DNA from: Verrucomicrobiales bacterium
GTDB taxonomy: Bacteria > Verrucomicrobiota > Verrucomicrobiia > Verrucomicrobiales > SLCJ01
DNA length: 27,809 bases
Direction of reading: 5' to 3'
Assembly (NCBI GenBank): GCA_007125835.1
Contig: SLCJ01000208.1
Location: 1 to 27,809, forward strand
Position numbers and translations under genes: made by a program. The stretch's first letter is position 1, and every line of letters starts with the position of its first letter. The notes under the pieces were generated by a model, which saw nothing but the letters and a program-made list of their open reading frames with translations, searched no databases and was not told the origin of the DNA. Positions 1-7,754 of this stretch are shown piece after piece.

Positions 1-229
1 CCTTGAATCGGGCGATCGCGCAAATCCATTTTGGGAATGAGGTTCCGGGCTCATAGTCATCCGACTTTCTCAACATCGTCAGGTAGGTCTCCTGAAACAC
101 GTCTGCTGCACGCTCGCGATCGCGGACGAGGGCACGTATGAACCTACGGACCAAGTCCGCATGCTCAACGAATAGGTGGTTTACATGTTCGTCGCCGCAG
201 TGCATTGAGTGGAATCTGGTTCGCACCAT
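1..229 (-). CDS. ECF-type RNA polymerase sigma factor, N-terminal part (cut by window edge)
   Basis: The reverse strand encodes about 76 residues before the window ends. They read as sigma-70 region 2: a segment FVEHADLVRRFIRALV, then a core-binding stretch AADVFQETYLTMLRK, then EPGTSFPKWICAIARF. This is the pattern of ECF sigma factors common in Verrucomicrobiota and Planctomycetota, which direct RNA polymerase to a small regulon. Region 4, the -35 binding part, lies outside the window. Two in-frame ATG codons are possible, ending at 229 and 205. Neither has a clear ribosome binding site, and the longer form is given. The gene is divergent from the PEP-CTERM gene at 463. Whether it controls that gene cannot be told from the sequence. 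The family call is fairly sure; the start is not. Confidence 0.75.
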   Translation of the reverse strand, partial: MVRTRFHSMHCGDEHVNHLFVEHADLVRRFIRALVRDRERAADVFQETYLTMLRKSDDYEPGTSFPKWICAIARFK

Positions 230-462
230 ATTCTCGCACAGCACGAGATTCGAGAGGATTCCAGAGAGAGAACAATGAAGCGGAATCCCCAAATCTTAGC
301 AGGAATCGGAGGAAGGAAGAATTATCGGCACGCCATTCCCCGGAAAAAAGAGAAAACAAGCTAAGAAATCCGACTCCCGTGTCATTGGCATCGGATGGCT
401 GTGTGTTCTTAGCTCCATGAGATCACGAGCCAGCCACTGAACCCATCAACCCGCACCACACC

Positions 463-1143
463 ATGAAAACTCAGCTACTTGCCGCTGCCTGTCTCGCCGC
501 ATTTGCCGGTGCTGCCACAGCAGCCATCACCTACGTCGATGCGTCAACCTCGAACACCACGCTCGCCAATGGCGATCCTTACACGCCGACCGCCTCTCTC
601 ATCGACGACGACGATGAATGGTCGCTGCGCACGTTTGGCAATCTTGGAACCGTCTATGCCGCCAACGACAGCAATGCCGACCCAGGCGAGGATGCGCCCA
701 TGCTGCGCACCACGATCACCGGCTTAAGCGCATCTGTTAGCTACAACATCTATGCTTATTTCTGGGGCGCTGGCAACGACAGCCCGACCGGCAACCAGCG
801 TTGGGATATTCTCGCAGGCCTCGATTCGGGCAACCTCACCTTCTTTGATACAGGAAACGCCACAAACCTTGGCCATGCCACAACCGGTGTGGATCCAAGC
901 TCCTATTTCACCAATACTTCGCCGACGGTGATCGTGGCCGAAGACAACCGACGTCTCTACGAAGCATTCCTTGGAACCGCCGTGGCTGACAGCAACGGAC
1001 AAATCCATGTCTTTATCGATGACGCCCCGGGCAATCCGAACCGCACCTGGTATGATGGCGTGGGATACGTGATCCCGGAGCCGGGATCCGCGGCCTTCGC
1101 TCTCTTGGGCCTTCTCGCATTTGCCCGCCGCAGGCGTGCCTGA
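463..1143 (+). CDS. PEP-CTERM sorting domain protein with duplicated N-terminal domain
   Basis: This 226-residue secreted protein starts with a signal peptide (MKTQLLAAACLAAFAGAATAA). A domain of about 181 residues follows, and the protein ends in a classic PEP-CTERM signal: VIPEPG, a hydrophobic stretch, then a RRRR-containing tail. In such systems the tail is recognised by an exosortase and the protein is exported to the surface or matrix. The central domain looks like an all-beta fold and has the conserved stretches GNQRWDILAG and RTWYDGVG. I do not recognise it as a named family. The same domain forms the N-terminus of the next gene. ATG is used as start because the signal peptide begins there. 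A surface or matrix role is inferred from the sorting signal; a carbohydrate-binding role is only a guess from its neighbour. Confidence 0.85.
   Translation: MKTQLLAAACLAAFAGAATAAITYVDASTSNTTLANGDPYTPTASLIDDDDEWSLRTFGNLGTVYAANDSNADPGEDAPMLRTTITGLSASVSYNIYAYFWGAGNDSPTGNQRWDILAGLDSGNLTFFDTGNATNLGHATTGVDPSSYFTNTSPTVIVAEDNRRLYEAFLGTAVADSNGQIHVFIDDAPGNPNRTWYDGVGYVIPEPGSAAFALLGLLAFARRRRA
526..1068 (+). repeat. Tandem domain duplication, copy A
   Basis: This 543-bp segment encodes the mature domain of the PEP-CTERM protein. It matches 1320-1862 in the next gene with equal length, so the copies have no net insertion or deletion. Overall similarity is high but uneven. Runs of about 32 and 38 identical bases, near 573-604 and 619-656, sit among clearly diverged stretches, which fits partial homogenisation by recombination after duplication. 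Confidence 0.85.
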
Positions 1144-1229
1144 AAAATCACTCCGGAAAACAAGGCTGCCGTGGGCTGTTTTTGCTGGTCCCGGTCAGCC
1201 TGTTTTTTTCTCAAGAAAGTTCACCATTC

Positions 1230-3569
1230 ATGCCCGCGTTCCCTCCCTTTTTCTCCCTCCCGTTCCCTGTGGCCGTGCTGGCGGCCATGCTCTTCATTCC
1301 GCTTTCCGTTGGAGGTCAGATCACTTACGTCGATGCATCGCCGACAAATACCACACTTGCCAACGGCGATCCTTACACGCCGACCGCCTCTCTCATAAAC
1401 GATGATGACGAGTGGTCGCTGCGCACGTTTGGCAATCTTGGAACCGTCTACACAGCCAACGACAACAATGCCAACCCCGGCGAGGACGCACCCGTGCTGC
1501 GCACCACCCTCGGCGGACTCAATGCGGGGGAGGAGTATGGGGTCCATGTGTATTTCTGGGGCGCAGGAAACGACAGCCCGAGTGGCAACCAACGCTGGGA
1601 TATTCTCGCAGGCTTCGCGTCGGACGAACTTTCTTTCTTCGATGTCAATAACTCCCCCAACCTTGGCCATGCTGTCTCAGGCGTGGATCCAGCTGCCCAT
1701 TTTTCGAATGAGGCACCTCCGGTTCTCGTCGCAGAGGATGACCGCCGTCTTTACGAGGCCTTTGTCGGCAATGTGGTGGCCGACGGGAACGGCGAGATCC
1801 GCGTTTTCATCGACGACGCGCCAGGCAATCCGAATCGTACCTGGTATGATGGTGTTGGCTTCGGCCCGCCGGCAACACCACCGCCGACTCCCGGCAATGG
1901 CGTCGAGCTCGCCCCTTCCGGCGTGTGGACGTGGTTCAACGACAACCAAGCCATCGTACTGCCAAACGGCCGCCACCTGGTAGGCTACGTCCGCGGCGAC
2001 GGGCGGATCGCCGCGACAAATTTCGACCCGGAAACCGCCATTGGTACGGAGATTGTGCTCGGAGCACCGGGCACGGTCGAGGTAGATGACCACAACAACC
2101 CCTCATTCACCCCCTTGGCCGATGGTCGGATTTTCGCAGCTTATTCACGGCACGACACCGACAATCACTGGTTCCACCGCACCTCCTCGACCGCCGATCC
2201 GCGCACTCTCGACGACTTCGGCCCGCAAATGCAAGGCCCCGGGATGCCAAGGAGAAACAGTTATTCCAATGCGTTCCGGCTTGCCGCCGAGAGTGGGCGC
2301 ATTTACCACTTTTCCCGCAGCATCAATTACAATCCCACTCTCACCGTCTCGGATAACGAAGGGGTTGACTGGAGTGAGCCGGAGATATTCATCCTGACCG
2401 GAACCGGCAGCAACCGACCTTACACCCGCTTCTCTTCCAATCACCAGGACCTGATCGACATCATCTATACCGACGGCCACCCGCGCAATCAGCAAAACTC
2501 GCTCTACCATCTGCGCATCACCGGTGGTGAAGTGCGAAGCAGCGACGGAACGGTCGTTCGCGAAATCGATGACTTGCCTGTGCGGCACGACGCACCCCAT
2601 CTCGAACGGGGCGGGGTGATCTACCCCTATTCCTCGGATCCGTGGGGCGAGGGCCAGGGGCCGGACGATTGGATACCCGATGGCCGTGCCTGGAGTTGGG
2701 ACGTGCACCGCGATGCCGAGAACCATCCGGTGGCCGTGTTCTCGGTGCGGGTGGCCAATGTCACCGGCAGCGGTTGGAACCACAATCGCATCTACTACTA
2801 CTATGCCCGCTGGACCGGCTCGTCTTGGCAACGGCGGTTCATCGCCCACGCCGGACGTCCGCTTTACAGTGCCGAGGGCGATTACGCCGGCGGAATCTGT
2901 ATTGATCCGGAACATCCGAATGTGGTATATATCTCCACCAATGCCGCCAATCCCTTCAATCTGTCCACGCTGGACGATGTGCCGCTGGCAGCTGACGATC
3001 GCTACGAAATTTACCGCGGAGTAACCGACGACGGCGGCCTTACCTTCACTTGGGAGGCGGTGACTGAGGCATCGCCTGCGGATAACCTGCGCCCCGTCGT
3101 GCCGGAAGGGCATGGCCGCGAGCGAACCCTGATTTGGTTGCACGGCACTTATCAATCCTACACGAGTTTCTCAACACGCGTGTTTGGCATATTCGGGACG
3201 CCGTTGGTGGCTGGCTCGTTTGAGAGCTGGGCGGAGCAGGCTGGCATCGCCGGCCAGCCTTTTGATGGCGATGTCAGTGGCGACGGAATCTCAAACGGTC
3301 TTGCCTACGCTCTCGACGGCATCGACCCCTTGGTCTCGCACCCCCAACCGGGAGATTTCGACGGTGAAATATTGAGCTTTGCCAAAAGGCCCGAGGCGGT
3401 TGCCAACGGAGACGTGGTCTACCAGATTGAGGTTTCGCCTGACTTGAGCCCGGGCTCGTGGATTCCCGCGCCAGGTGTCGTTGTCGACGATCTTTTGATA
3501 TCCGCAAACATACGTCAGGCAGGAGATGGACGCATGTTTGCGCGCCTCAGAGTGGATAAAACCGAGTAG
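1230..3569 (+). CDS. Secreted BNR_4-type beta-propeller protein, possible polysaccharide lyase, fused to the duplicated domain
   Basis: This is a protein of about 779 residues. It has a signal peptide (residues 1-30), the same 181-residue domain as the upstream protein (about 31-211), a propeller region (about 220-650), and a C-terminal module with FDGDVSGDGISNGLAYALD. That last module is typical of extracellular Verrucomicrobiota proteins. The propeller has the DDHNNPSF segment (about 286-293) followed by YSRH (about 305-308), as in BNR_4 family proteins. Some relatives of that fold are ulvan-type lyases (PL24/PL25), where histidine and arginine do the catalysis. Lyase activity is therefore possible but unproven. 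ATG at 1230 is preferred over ATG at 1182 because it starts directly at the signal peptide and has an AAGAAAG stretch upstream. It has no PEP-CTERM tail, unlike its neighbour. Confidence 0.8.
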   Translation: MPAFPPFFSLPFPVAVLAAMLFIPLSVGGQITYVDASPTNTTLANGDPYTPTASLINDDDEWSLRTFGNLGTVYTANDNNANPGEDAPVLRTTLGGLNAGEEYGVHVYFWGAGNDSPSGNQRWDILAGFASDELSFFDVNNSPNLGHAVSGVDPAAHFSNEAPPVLVAEDDRRLYEAFVGNVVADGNGEIRVFIDDAPGNPNRTWYDGVGFGPPATPPPTPGNGVELAPSGVWTWFNDNQAIVLPNGRHLVGYVRGDGRIAATNFDPETAIGTEIVLGAPGTVEVDDHNNPSFTPLADGRIFAAYSRHDTDNHWFHRTSSTADPRTLDDFGPQMQGPGMPRRNSYSNAFRLAAESGRIYHFSRSINYNPTLTVSDNEGVDWSEPEIFILTGTGSNRPYTRFSSNHQDLIDIIYTDGHPRNQQNSLYHLRITGGEVRSSDGTVVREIDDLPVRHDAPHLERGGVIYPYSSDPWGEGQGPDDWIPDGRAWSWDVHRDAENHPVAVFSVRVANVTGSGWNHNRIYYYYARWTGSSWQRRFIAHAGRPLYSAEGDYAGGICIDPEHPNVVYISTNAANPFNLSTLDDVPLAADDRYEIYRGVTDDGGLTFTWEAVTEASPADNLRPVVPEGHGRERTLIWLHGTYQSYTSFSTRVFGIFGTPLVAGSFESWAEQAGIAGQPFDGDVSGDGISNGLAYALDGIDPLVSHPQPGDFDGEILSFAKRPEAVANGDVVYQIEVSPDLSPGSWIPAPGVVVDDLLISANIRQAGDGRMFARLRVDKTE
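1320..1862 (+). repeat. Tandem domain duplication, copy B
   Basis: This is the second copy of the 543-bp segment described at 526-1068. Here it is the N-terminal domain of the propeller protein. A short Pro/Thr linker (ATPPPTPG) separates it from the propeller, which supports its being an independent module. Confidence 0.85.
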
Positions 3570-3654
3570 ACAGTCCAGATTCTTTTCCGCGGTGGCCGGA
3601 TTCTTGTCGCGTGCTTCGCGCGGGCACCTGATACCCTTGCGGCGGAAAGCCCGC

Positions 3655-4320
3655 CTACGACTGGGCCGGGCCGACCAGGAAAGCGGTTTCCTCGGCGATG
3701 TTTTTGGCGTGATCGCCGATGCGTTCGAGAGCGCGGGTGATCAACAGGAGGTCGAGCCAGGAGGAGGGCGCGGTGTCGGAGGAGGCGGGGAGAGATTCGG
3801 TGTAGGTGCGGAGTGCGGCCTTGTGGGCTTTGTCGAGGTCCTTGTCGCGCTGGCGGATGGTGGCGGCGAGGGCGGTATCCTTGGTGTCGAAGGCCCTGCA
3901 GGCGTCGGCCAGCTCTGCCACCGCTTGTTCAAAGAGCGGCTCGAGGGTGGCGAGGTCGGGGGTGGCTCCACTTTGGGCGAGACTGCGCCCGCGCTTGCCG
4001 ATGGTTTTGGCCTCGTCGGCAGCCCTCTCGAGGTTGGTTGAGATGCGCATGGTGGCGATCACCTCGCGCAGGTCGCCGGCCACCGGGTGGAAGCGGGCGA
4101 GTATCGCCAGCGCGCTGGCTTCGATCTCGGCGTCGAGGCGGTTGACTTGTTCGTCGTCGGCGATGGCGGCGAGGCAGGGTTCGACACACCGTTCGAGCAC
4201 GCCCCGGCGCGCCTGTTCGAGGTTGTCCAGCGTGATGCCCGCCATTTCGCGGCGCAAGGCCGCAAGCGCGGCAAGCTCGTCATTGTAGGCGGAAAGGATG
4301 TGGTCGCTTCTCTGGTTCAT
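3655..4320 (-). CDS. phoU: Phosphate signalling and uptake regulator PhoU
   Basis: This 221-residue helical protein is of usual PhoU length. It has the two PhoU repeats, with segments such as FHPVAGDLREVIATMRISTN in the first and ITRALERIGDHAKNIAEE near the C-terminus. PhoU links the Pst transporter to the PhoR/PhoB signalling pair and dampens phosphate uptake when phosphate is plentiful. It acts at the cytoplasmic side of the membrane. The start MNQRSDHIL is chosen because the longer open frame runs back into pstB with no PhoU-like sequence. The gene lies 31 bp after pstB on the same strand, so the two are probably one transcript. Confidence 0.95.
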   Translation of the reverse strand: MNQRSDHILSAYNDELAALAALRREMAGITLDNLEQARRGVLERCVEPCLAAIADDEQVNRLDAEIEASALAILARFHPVAGDLREVIATMRISTNLERAADEAKTIGKRGRSLAQSGATPDLATLEPLFEQAVAELADACRAFDTKDTALAATIRQRDKDLDKAHKAALRTYTESLPASSDTAPSSWLDLLLITRALERIGDHAKNIAEETAFLVGPAQS

Positions 4321-4351
4321 GGTGATGGACCGTGCGGGACGGGATATCGGA

Positions 4352-5164
4352 TCAGCCGAAGCGCCCGGTGATGTAGGCTTCGGTTTCGGGTTTGGAAGGA
4401 GAGGAAAAGAGCCGCCCGGTGGGGGCGAATTCAATCAGCTTGCCGAGGTAGAAAAACGCGGTGAGGTCGGAGACACGCGTGGCTTGCTGCATGTTGTGGG
4501 TGACAATGACCACGGTATAGTTTTCCGCGAGCTTGTGGATCAGCTCTTCGACGCGGGCGGTGGCCACGGGGTCCAAGGCGGAGCAGGGTTCGTCCATCAG
4601 CAGCACCGAAGGCTGCACGGCGATGGCCCGGGCGATGCACAGGCGCTGCTGCTGCCCGCCCGACAGACCGAATGCGCTCTCCGAGAGGCGGTCCTTCACT
4701 TCATCCCAGAGCGCCGCTTGGCGCAGCGAGCGCTCCACTGCTTCACGGATCCGCTCGCGGTCGGTTTCGCCACCGATCTGCAGGCCGTAGGCGATGTTGT
4801 CGAATATGCTGCGGGGGAACGGGTTGCTCTTCTGGAACACCATGCCGACCTGGCGGCGCAAGCGCACCGCGTCGATCGAGGGATCGTAGAGGTCGGTGCC
4901 CTCCAGCAGGATGCGCCCCTTGGTGATGCGCGCCCCGTCAACCTCGTCGTTCATGCGGTTGAAACCGCGCAGGAGCGTGGATTTGCCGCAGCCCGAGGGG
5001 CCGATGAATGCGGTGACCTTGCGCGAGGGAATCGAGAGATTGATGTCCTCCAGCGCCACGGACTTGCCATAACAGAATTCAAGATCCTCCACCCGCAGGA
5101 TCTCTTCGGCCGTCGGAGTAGGCGTGCTCGGGTTCGCGGAAAGAGTGGCGGTGGCTTGGGGCAT
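4352..5164 (-). CDS. pstB: Phosphate ABC transporter ATP-binding protein PstB (first copy)
   Basis: This 270-residue ABC ATPase powers phosphate import through PstCA. Visible motifs are Walker A GPSGCGKST, the Q-loop region GMVFQKSNPFP, the signature LSGGQQQR, Walker B VLLMDEP, and the H-loop IVTHNMQQA. All are intact and typical of PstB. The start MPQATATLSANP gives a normal length; the frame upstream of it has no conserved sequence. It is divergent from pstC and followed by phoU. A second pstB lies at 9627-10436, and the two differ across most of their length outside the motifs, so the duplication is not recent. A Pho-box-like repeat lies 38 bp upstream of the start. Confidence 0.95.
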   Translation of the reverse strand: MPQATATLSANPSTPTPTAEEILRVEDLEFCYGKSVALEDINLSIPSRKVTAFIGPSGCGKSTLLRGFNRMNDEVDGARITKGRILLEGTDLYDPSIDAVRLRRQVGMVFQKSNPFPRSIFDNIAYGLQIGGETDRERIREAVERSLRQAALWDEVKDRLSESAFGLSGGQQQRLCIARAIAVQPSVLLMDEPCSALDPVATARVEELIHKLAENYTVVIVTHNMQQATRVSDLTAFFYLGKLIEFAPTGRLFSSPSKPETEAYITGRFG

Positions 5165-5202
5165 GGCTGCGCGCACTATGGCACGCCTGTCTCGGTTCGT
5201 GT

Positions 5203-5220
5203 GTGACAAAATCGTGACAA
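5203..5220 (-). promoter_or_regulatory. Pho-box-like direct repeat (PhoB binding site)
   Basis: On the minus strand this reads TTGTCAC-GATT-TTGTCAC: two identical 7-bp units with an 11-bp period, as in the E. coli Pho box (CTGTCAT units spaced by 4 bp). It lies in the 156-bp divergent region between pstB-phoU and pstC-pstA-pstB, in the orientation that reads towards pstB. A weak -10 candidate CATAGT lies at 5175-5180. This supports induction of the locus by phosphate starvation through a PhoB-type regulator encoded elsewhere. Next to it, on the pstC side, is a 6-bp hairpin CGCCTT-GCCG-AAGGCG at 5225-5240. Confidence 0.7.
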
Positions 5221-5320
5221 GAGACGCCTTGCCGAAGGCGGCGAATTCCGGACCATATCGCGCAGTTCGCAACGCCCGCTTTGTGCGGGGTCACCGTGCT
5301 GATTTTCTGTCTGCCCCACC

Positions 5321-7711
5321 ATGAAGCAAAGACGAAGCGACAACCCGAAAAGCACGGGAGCCACCCGAAGCGGCAAGGGGAATGTGGTGCCAGAGCGGTT
5401 TTTGGTTTCGAAAGGCACGCTGCGGTTTGACCGGTTCATGACGCAGGCCATTCAGGTGGGCGGGCTGGTCGTCGTGCTTGCCGTGTTCGGCATCTTCGCC
5501 TTCATCCTGTCGGTGATCTGGCCGCTGTTCGGTGGCGCGGAGGCTGCGGAGGGCGACACCATGTTCGAACTTGAGGCTTCCGAGGGCGCGATTCTCGGAC
5601 TCGATGACTGGGGCGAGCTGCCCTTCGTCACCGACGGCGGGCGTGAACTGGTCTTCCACCCTGTAGACGGACGCGAGCCTTTCTTGCGCGAGGCGCCACT
5701 GCCGGACGGCGCGGAGGTGAGCTCCCTCCGCCACGATCCCGGCGCGCAGCGGATTGTGGCCGGTTTCGAAGACGGCAGGGCCGGCTTCTTCGAGGTCCGT
5801 TACACAATGGAATTTGAAGAGGGACGGGATCGTCGCGTCGAGGTGGAGCTGGGTGGCGAAGAGTGGTTTGAGGTGGCCGGAGGGCCGGTTCATGCGGCGG
5901 CCTATGCCGATGGGGGCTCGAATAAGTTACTCGCCGCAGTGCACGACGGGGGCGAGAGCGGTGCCCGCAGCGGTCTGGCCGTGGTGGGTTTCCACCAGCA
6001 GCGCGGGCTGTTGGGCGGCGGACGGATCGAGGCCATGCCCAAGGAGGAATTGGGCCACCTGGTGGGCGGGCCGATCGCCGAAATTTTGATTCCCGCCACC
6101 GCCGATATGATTTTTGTCGCGACCGATCAGTGCGAGCTGGTATTCCTGGCGCAGGATCGGGGGGAGTGGACGGTGCGCCAGAGGATGCGCATGTTCGACA
6201 ACCCGGAAACACGCCTGAAGACTCTCGGTTTCGCCTTGGGCGACAATTCCATCGTCGCCGGGGGCAGCGGTGGCGAGGTGCGCGTGTTCTCGCTTTTCCC
6301 CCCCGAGCCGGGCGAGCCGCGGACGCTGGGCTTGACCAAAGAGTTTCCCGGTTTGTCCGACGCGCCGGTTCTTTTCGCCGCAAGCCGTCGTAACAAGACG
6401 GTTTTCATCGCGTCCGAGAACGAGCTGCTGATCGGCTACACCACCACTGAAACCGTTCGCTGGCGCGGCAGCGTGGAGCCAGGGCTGGCGGCACTGGCAC
6501 TCAACGGTCGCGGATCGAGCGCCGCCTTCCTGGACACCGCCGGGCGGATGCGGTTCTTCGAGATCAACGACCCGCACCCGGAAGCGGGCATGCGAGCCTT
6601 CTTCTCGCCAATCTGGTATGAGGGATTTTCGGGGCCGCGATTCAGTTGGCAATCCGGCGGTGCCACCGATGATTTCGAGTCGAAACTCTCCATCACGCCG
6701 CTGATTGTCGGTTCCCTGAAAGGCACCGCCTACGCCATGCTGTTCGCCATGCCGATTGCCATTCTGGCGGCGATCTTCACCGCGCATGTGCTTCATCCCT
6801 CCTGGAAGCGAGTGATCAAACCGACGATGGAGATCATGGCCTCACTGCCGTCGGTGGTGCTGGGGTTTCTCGCCGCGATCTGGTTGGCCCCTCTTGTCGA
6901 ATATCGAATGCCCGGCGTGTTTCTCATGATGGTTGGCATTCCCATAGTGGTTGTTGTAATTGGTTATGCGTGGAGCTGGCTGCCGGTGCATCTGCGCTCG
7001 CGCTTGCCAACCGGCCTCGAGCTGGTGCTTCTGCTTCCCGTGGTTCTGGGGGTGGGCTGGCTTTGCTGGCGCCTGGGGCCCGTGGTCGAACAATGGCTGT
7101 TCGTGGTGGAAATGCCGGACGGTGAAAAAGTGGCCGATTTCACGGTGTGGTGGCCTCAGTGGACGGGCCTGCCCTTCAGCCAGCGCAACAGCTTCGTCGT
7201 CGGCTTCATGATGGGCTTCGCTGTAATCCCGATCATTTTCACCATCACCGAGGACGCCCTGTCCAATGTGCCGCCCTCGCTGCTCGCCGCTTCCCGCGCC
7301 CTCGGAGCCACCCGCTGGCAGGTAATCAGCACGGTGGTTCTCCCCGTGGCTTCCGCCGGTGTGTTCTCCGCCGTGATGATCGGGCTCGGACGAGCCGTCG
7401 GCGAAACCATGATCGTCGTCATGGCCACCGGCAATACCGCGATCATGGATCCAAGCAACAACTTGATTTTCGGCAGCCCTTTCGGGCTCGGCAGTGGCGA
7501 ATTCCCCCTCGCCGCCCAATGGAACCCATTCGACGGCATGCGCACGCTCGCCGCCAATATCGCCGTCGAACTGCCCGAGGCCGCCCAGGGGTCCACTCAC
7601 TACCGGACGCTTTTCCTTGGCGCATTTGTTTTGTTTGTCATGACCTTTGCGCTGAACACCGTGGCCGAGGTGCTGCGCCAGAGACTGCGCGAGAAATTCA
7701 AACTGGTCTGA
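5321..7711 (+). CDS. pstC: Phosphate ABC transporter permease PstC with large propeller-like insertion
   Basis: This 796-residue protein is one of the two membrane channel subunits of the phosphate importer. It has a cytoplasmic N-terminus, a first membrane helix (about 45-70), then some 380 residues outside the membrane, then the BPD_transp_1-type permease domain (about 460-790). That domain carries the EAA-loop segment LLAASRALGATRWQ (about 654-667) and GLGRAVGET (about 685-693), which contact PstB. The extra domain shows repeated blade-like strands, such as IVAGFEDGRAGFFEV (145-159), IVAGGSGGEVRVFSL (311-325) and AAFLDTAGRMRFFEI (401-415), so it looks like a WD40-like propeller. Ordinary PstC has about 300-320 residues; enlarged forms are known in gammaproteobacteria. 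A smaller insertion lies between later helices (about 585-625). Confidence 0.93.
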   Translation: MKQRRSDNPKSTGATRSGKGNVVPERFLVSKGTLRFDRFMTQAIQVGGLVVVLAVFGIFAFILSVIWPLFGGAEAAEGDTMFELEASEGAILGLDDWGELPFVTDGGRELVFHPVDGREPFLREAPLPDGAEVSSLRHDPGAQRIVAGFEDGRAGFFEVRYTMEFEEGRDRRVEVELGGEEWFEVAGGPVHAAAYADGGSNKLLAAVHDGGESGARSGLAVVGFHQQRGLLGGGRIEAMPKEELGHLVGGPIAEILIPATADMIFVATDQCELVFLAQDRGEWTVRQRMRMFDNPETRLKTLGFALGDNSIVAGGSGGEVRVFSLFPPEPGEPRTLGLTKEFPGLSDAPVLFAASRRNKTVFIASENELLIGYTTTETVRWRGSVEPGLAALALNGRGSSAAFLDTAGRMRFFEINDPHPEAGMRAFFSPIWYEGFSGPRFSWQSGGATDDFESKLSITPLIVGSLKGTAYAMLFAMPIAILAAIFTAHVLHPSWKRVIKPTMEIMASLPSVVLGFLAAIWLAPLVEYRMPGVFLMMVGIPIVVVVIGYAWSWLPVHLRSRLPTGLELVLLLPVVLGVGWLCWRLGPVVEQWLFVVEMPDGEKVADFTVWWPQWTGLPFSQRNSFVVGFMMGFAVIPIIFTITEDALSNVPPSLLAASRALGATRWQVISTVVLPVASAGVFSAVMIGLGRAVGETMIVVMATGNTAIMDPSNNLIFGSPFGLGSGEFPLAAQWNPFDGMRTLAANIAVELPEAAQGSTHYRTLFLGAFVLFVMTFALNTVAEVLRQRLREKFKLV

Positions 7712-7754
7712 TATTGAGGCCCCGGTATTTCTCCATTTCGTTTTTTAAAAATCA

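Noticed and set aside
205..420. 71-residue plus-strand frame before the PEP-CTERM gene
   Set aside because: It overlaps the start region of the sigma factor gene on the other strand, has no recognisable motif and is of low-plausibility composition.
1160..1192. Possible terminator between the PEP-CTERM gene and the propeller gene
   Set aside because: AAAACA and TGTTTT can pair and a T-run follows, but the inner stem is only 3 bp with a large bulge.
2145..3155. 336-residue minus-strand frame
   Set aside because: It lies wholly inside the propeller gene, and the plus-strand frame has the real domains.
4298..5206. 302-residue plus-strand frame
   Set aside because: It is antisense to pstB, whose ATPase motifs are all intact.
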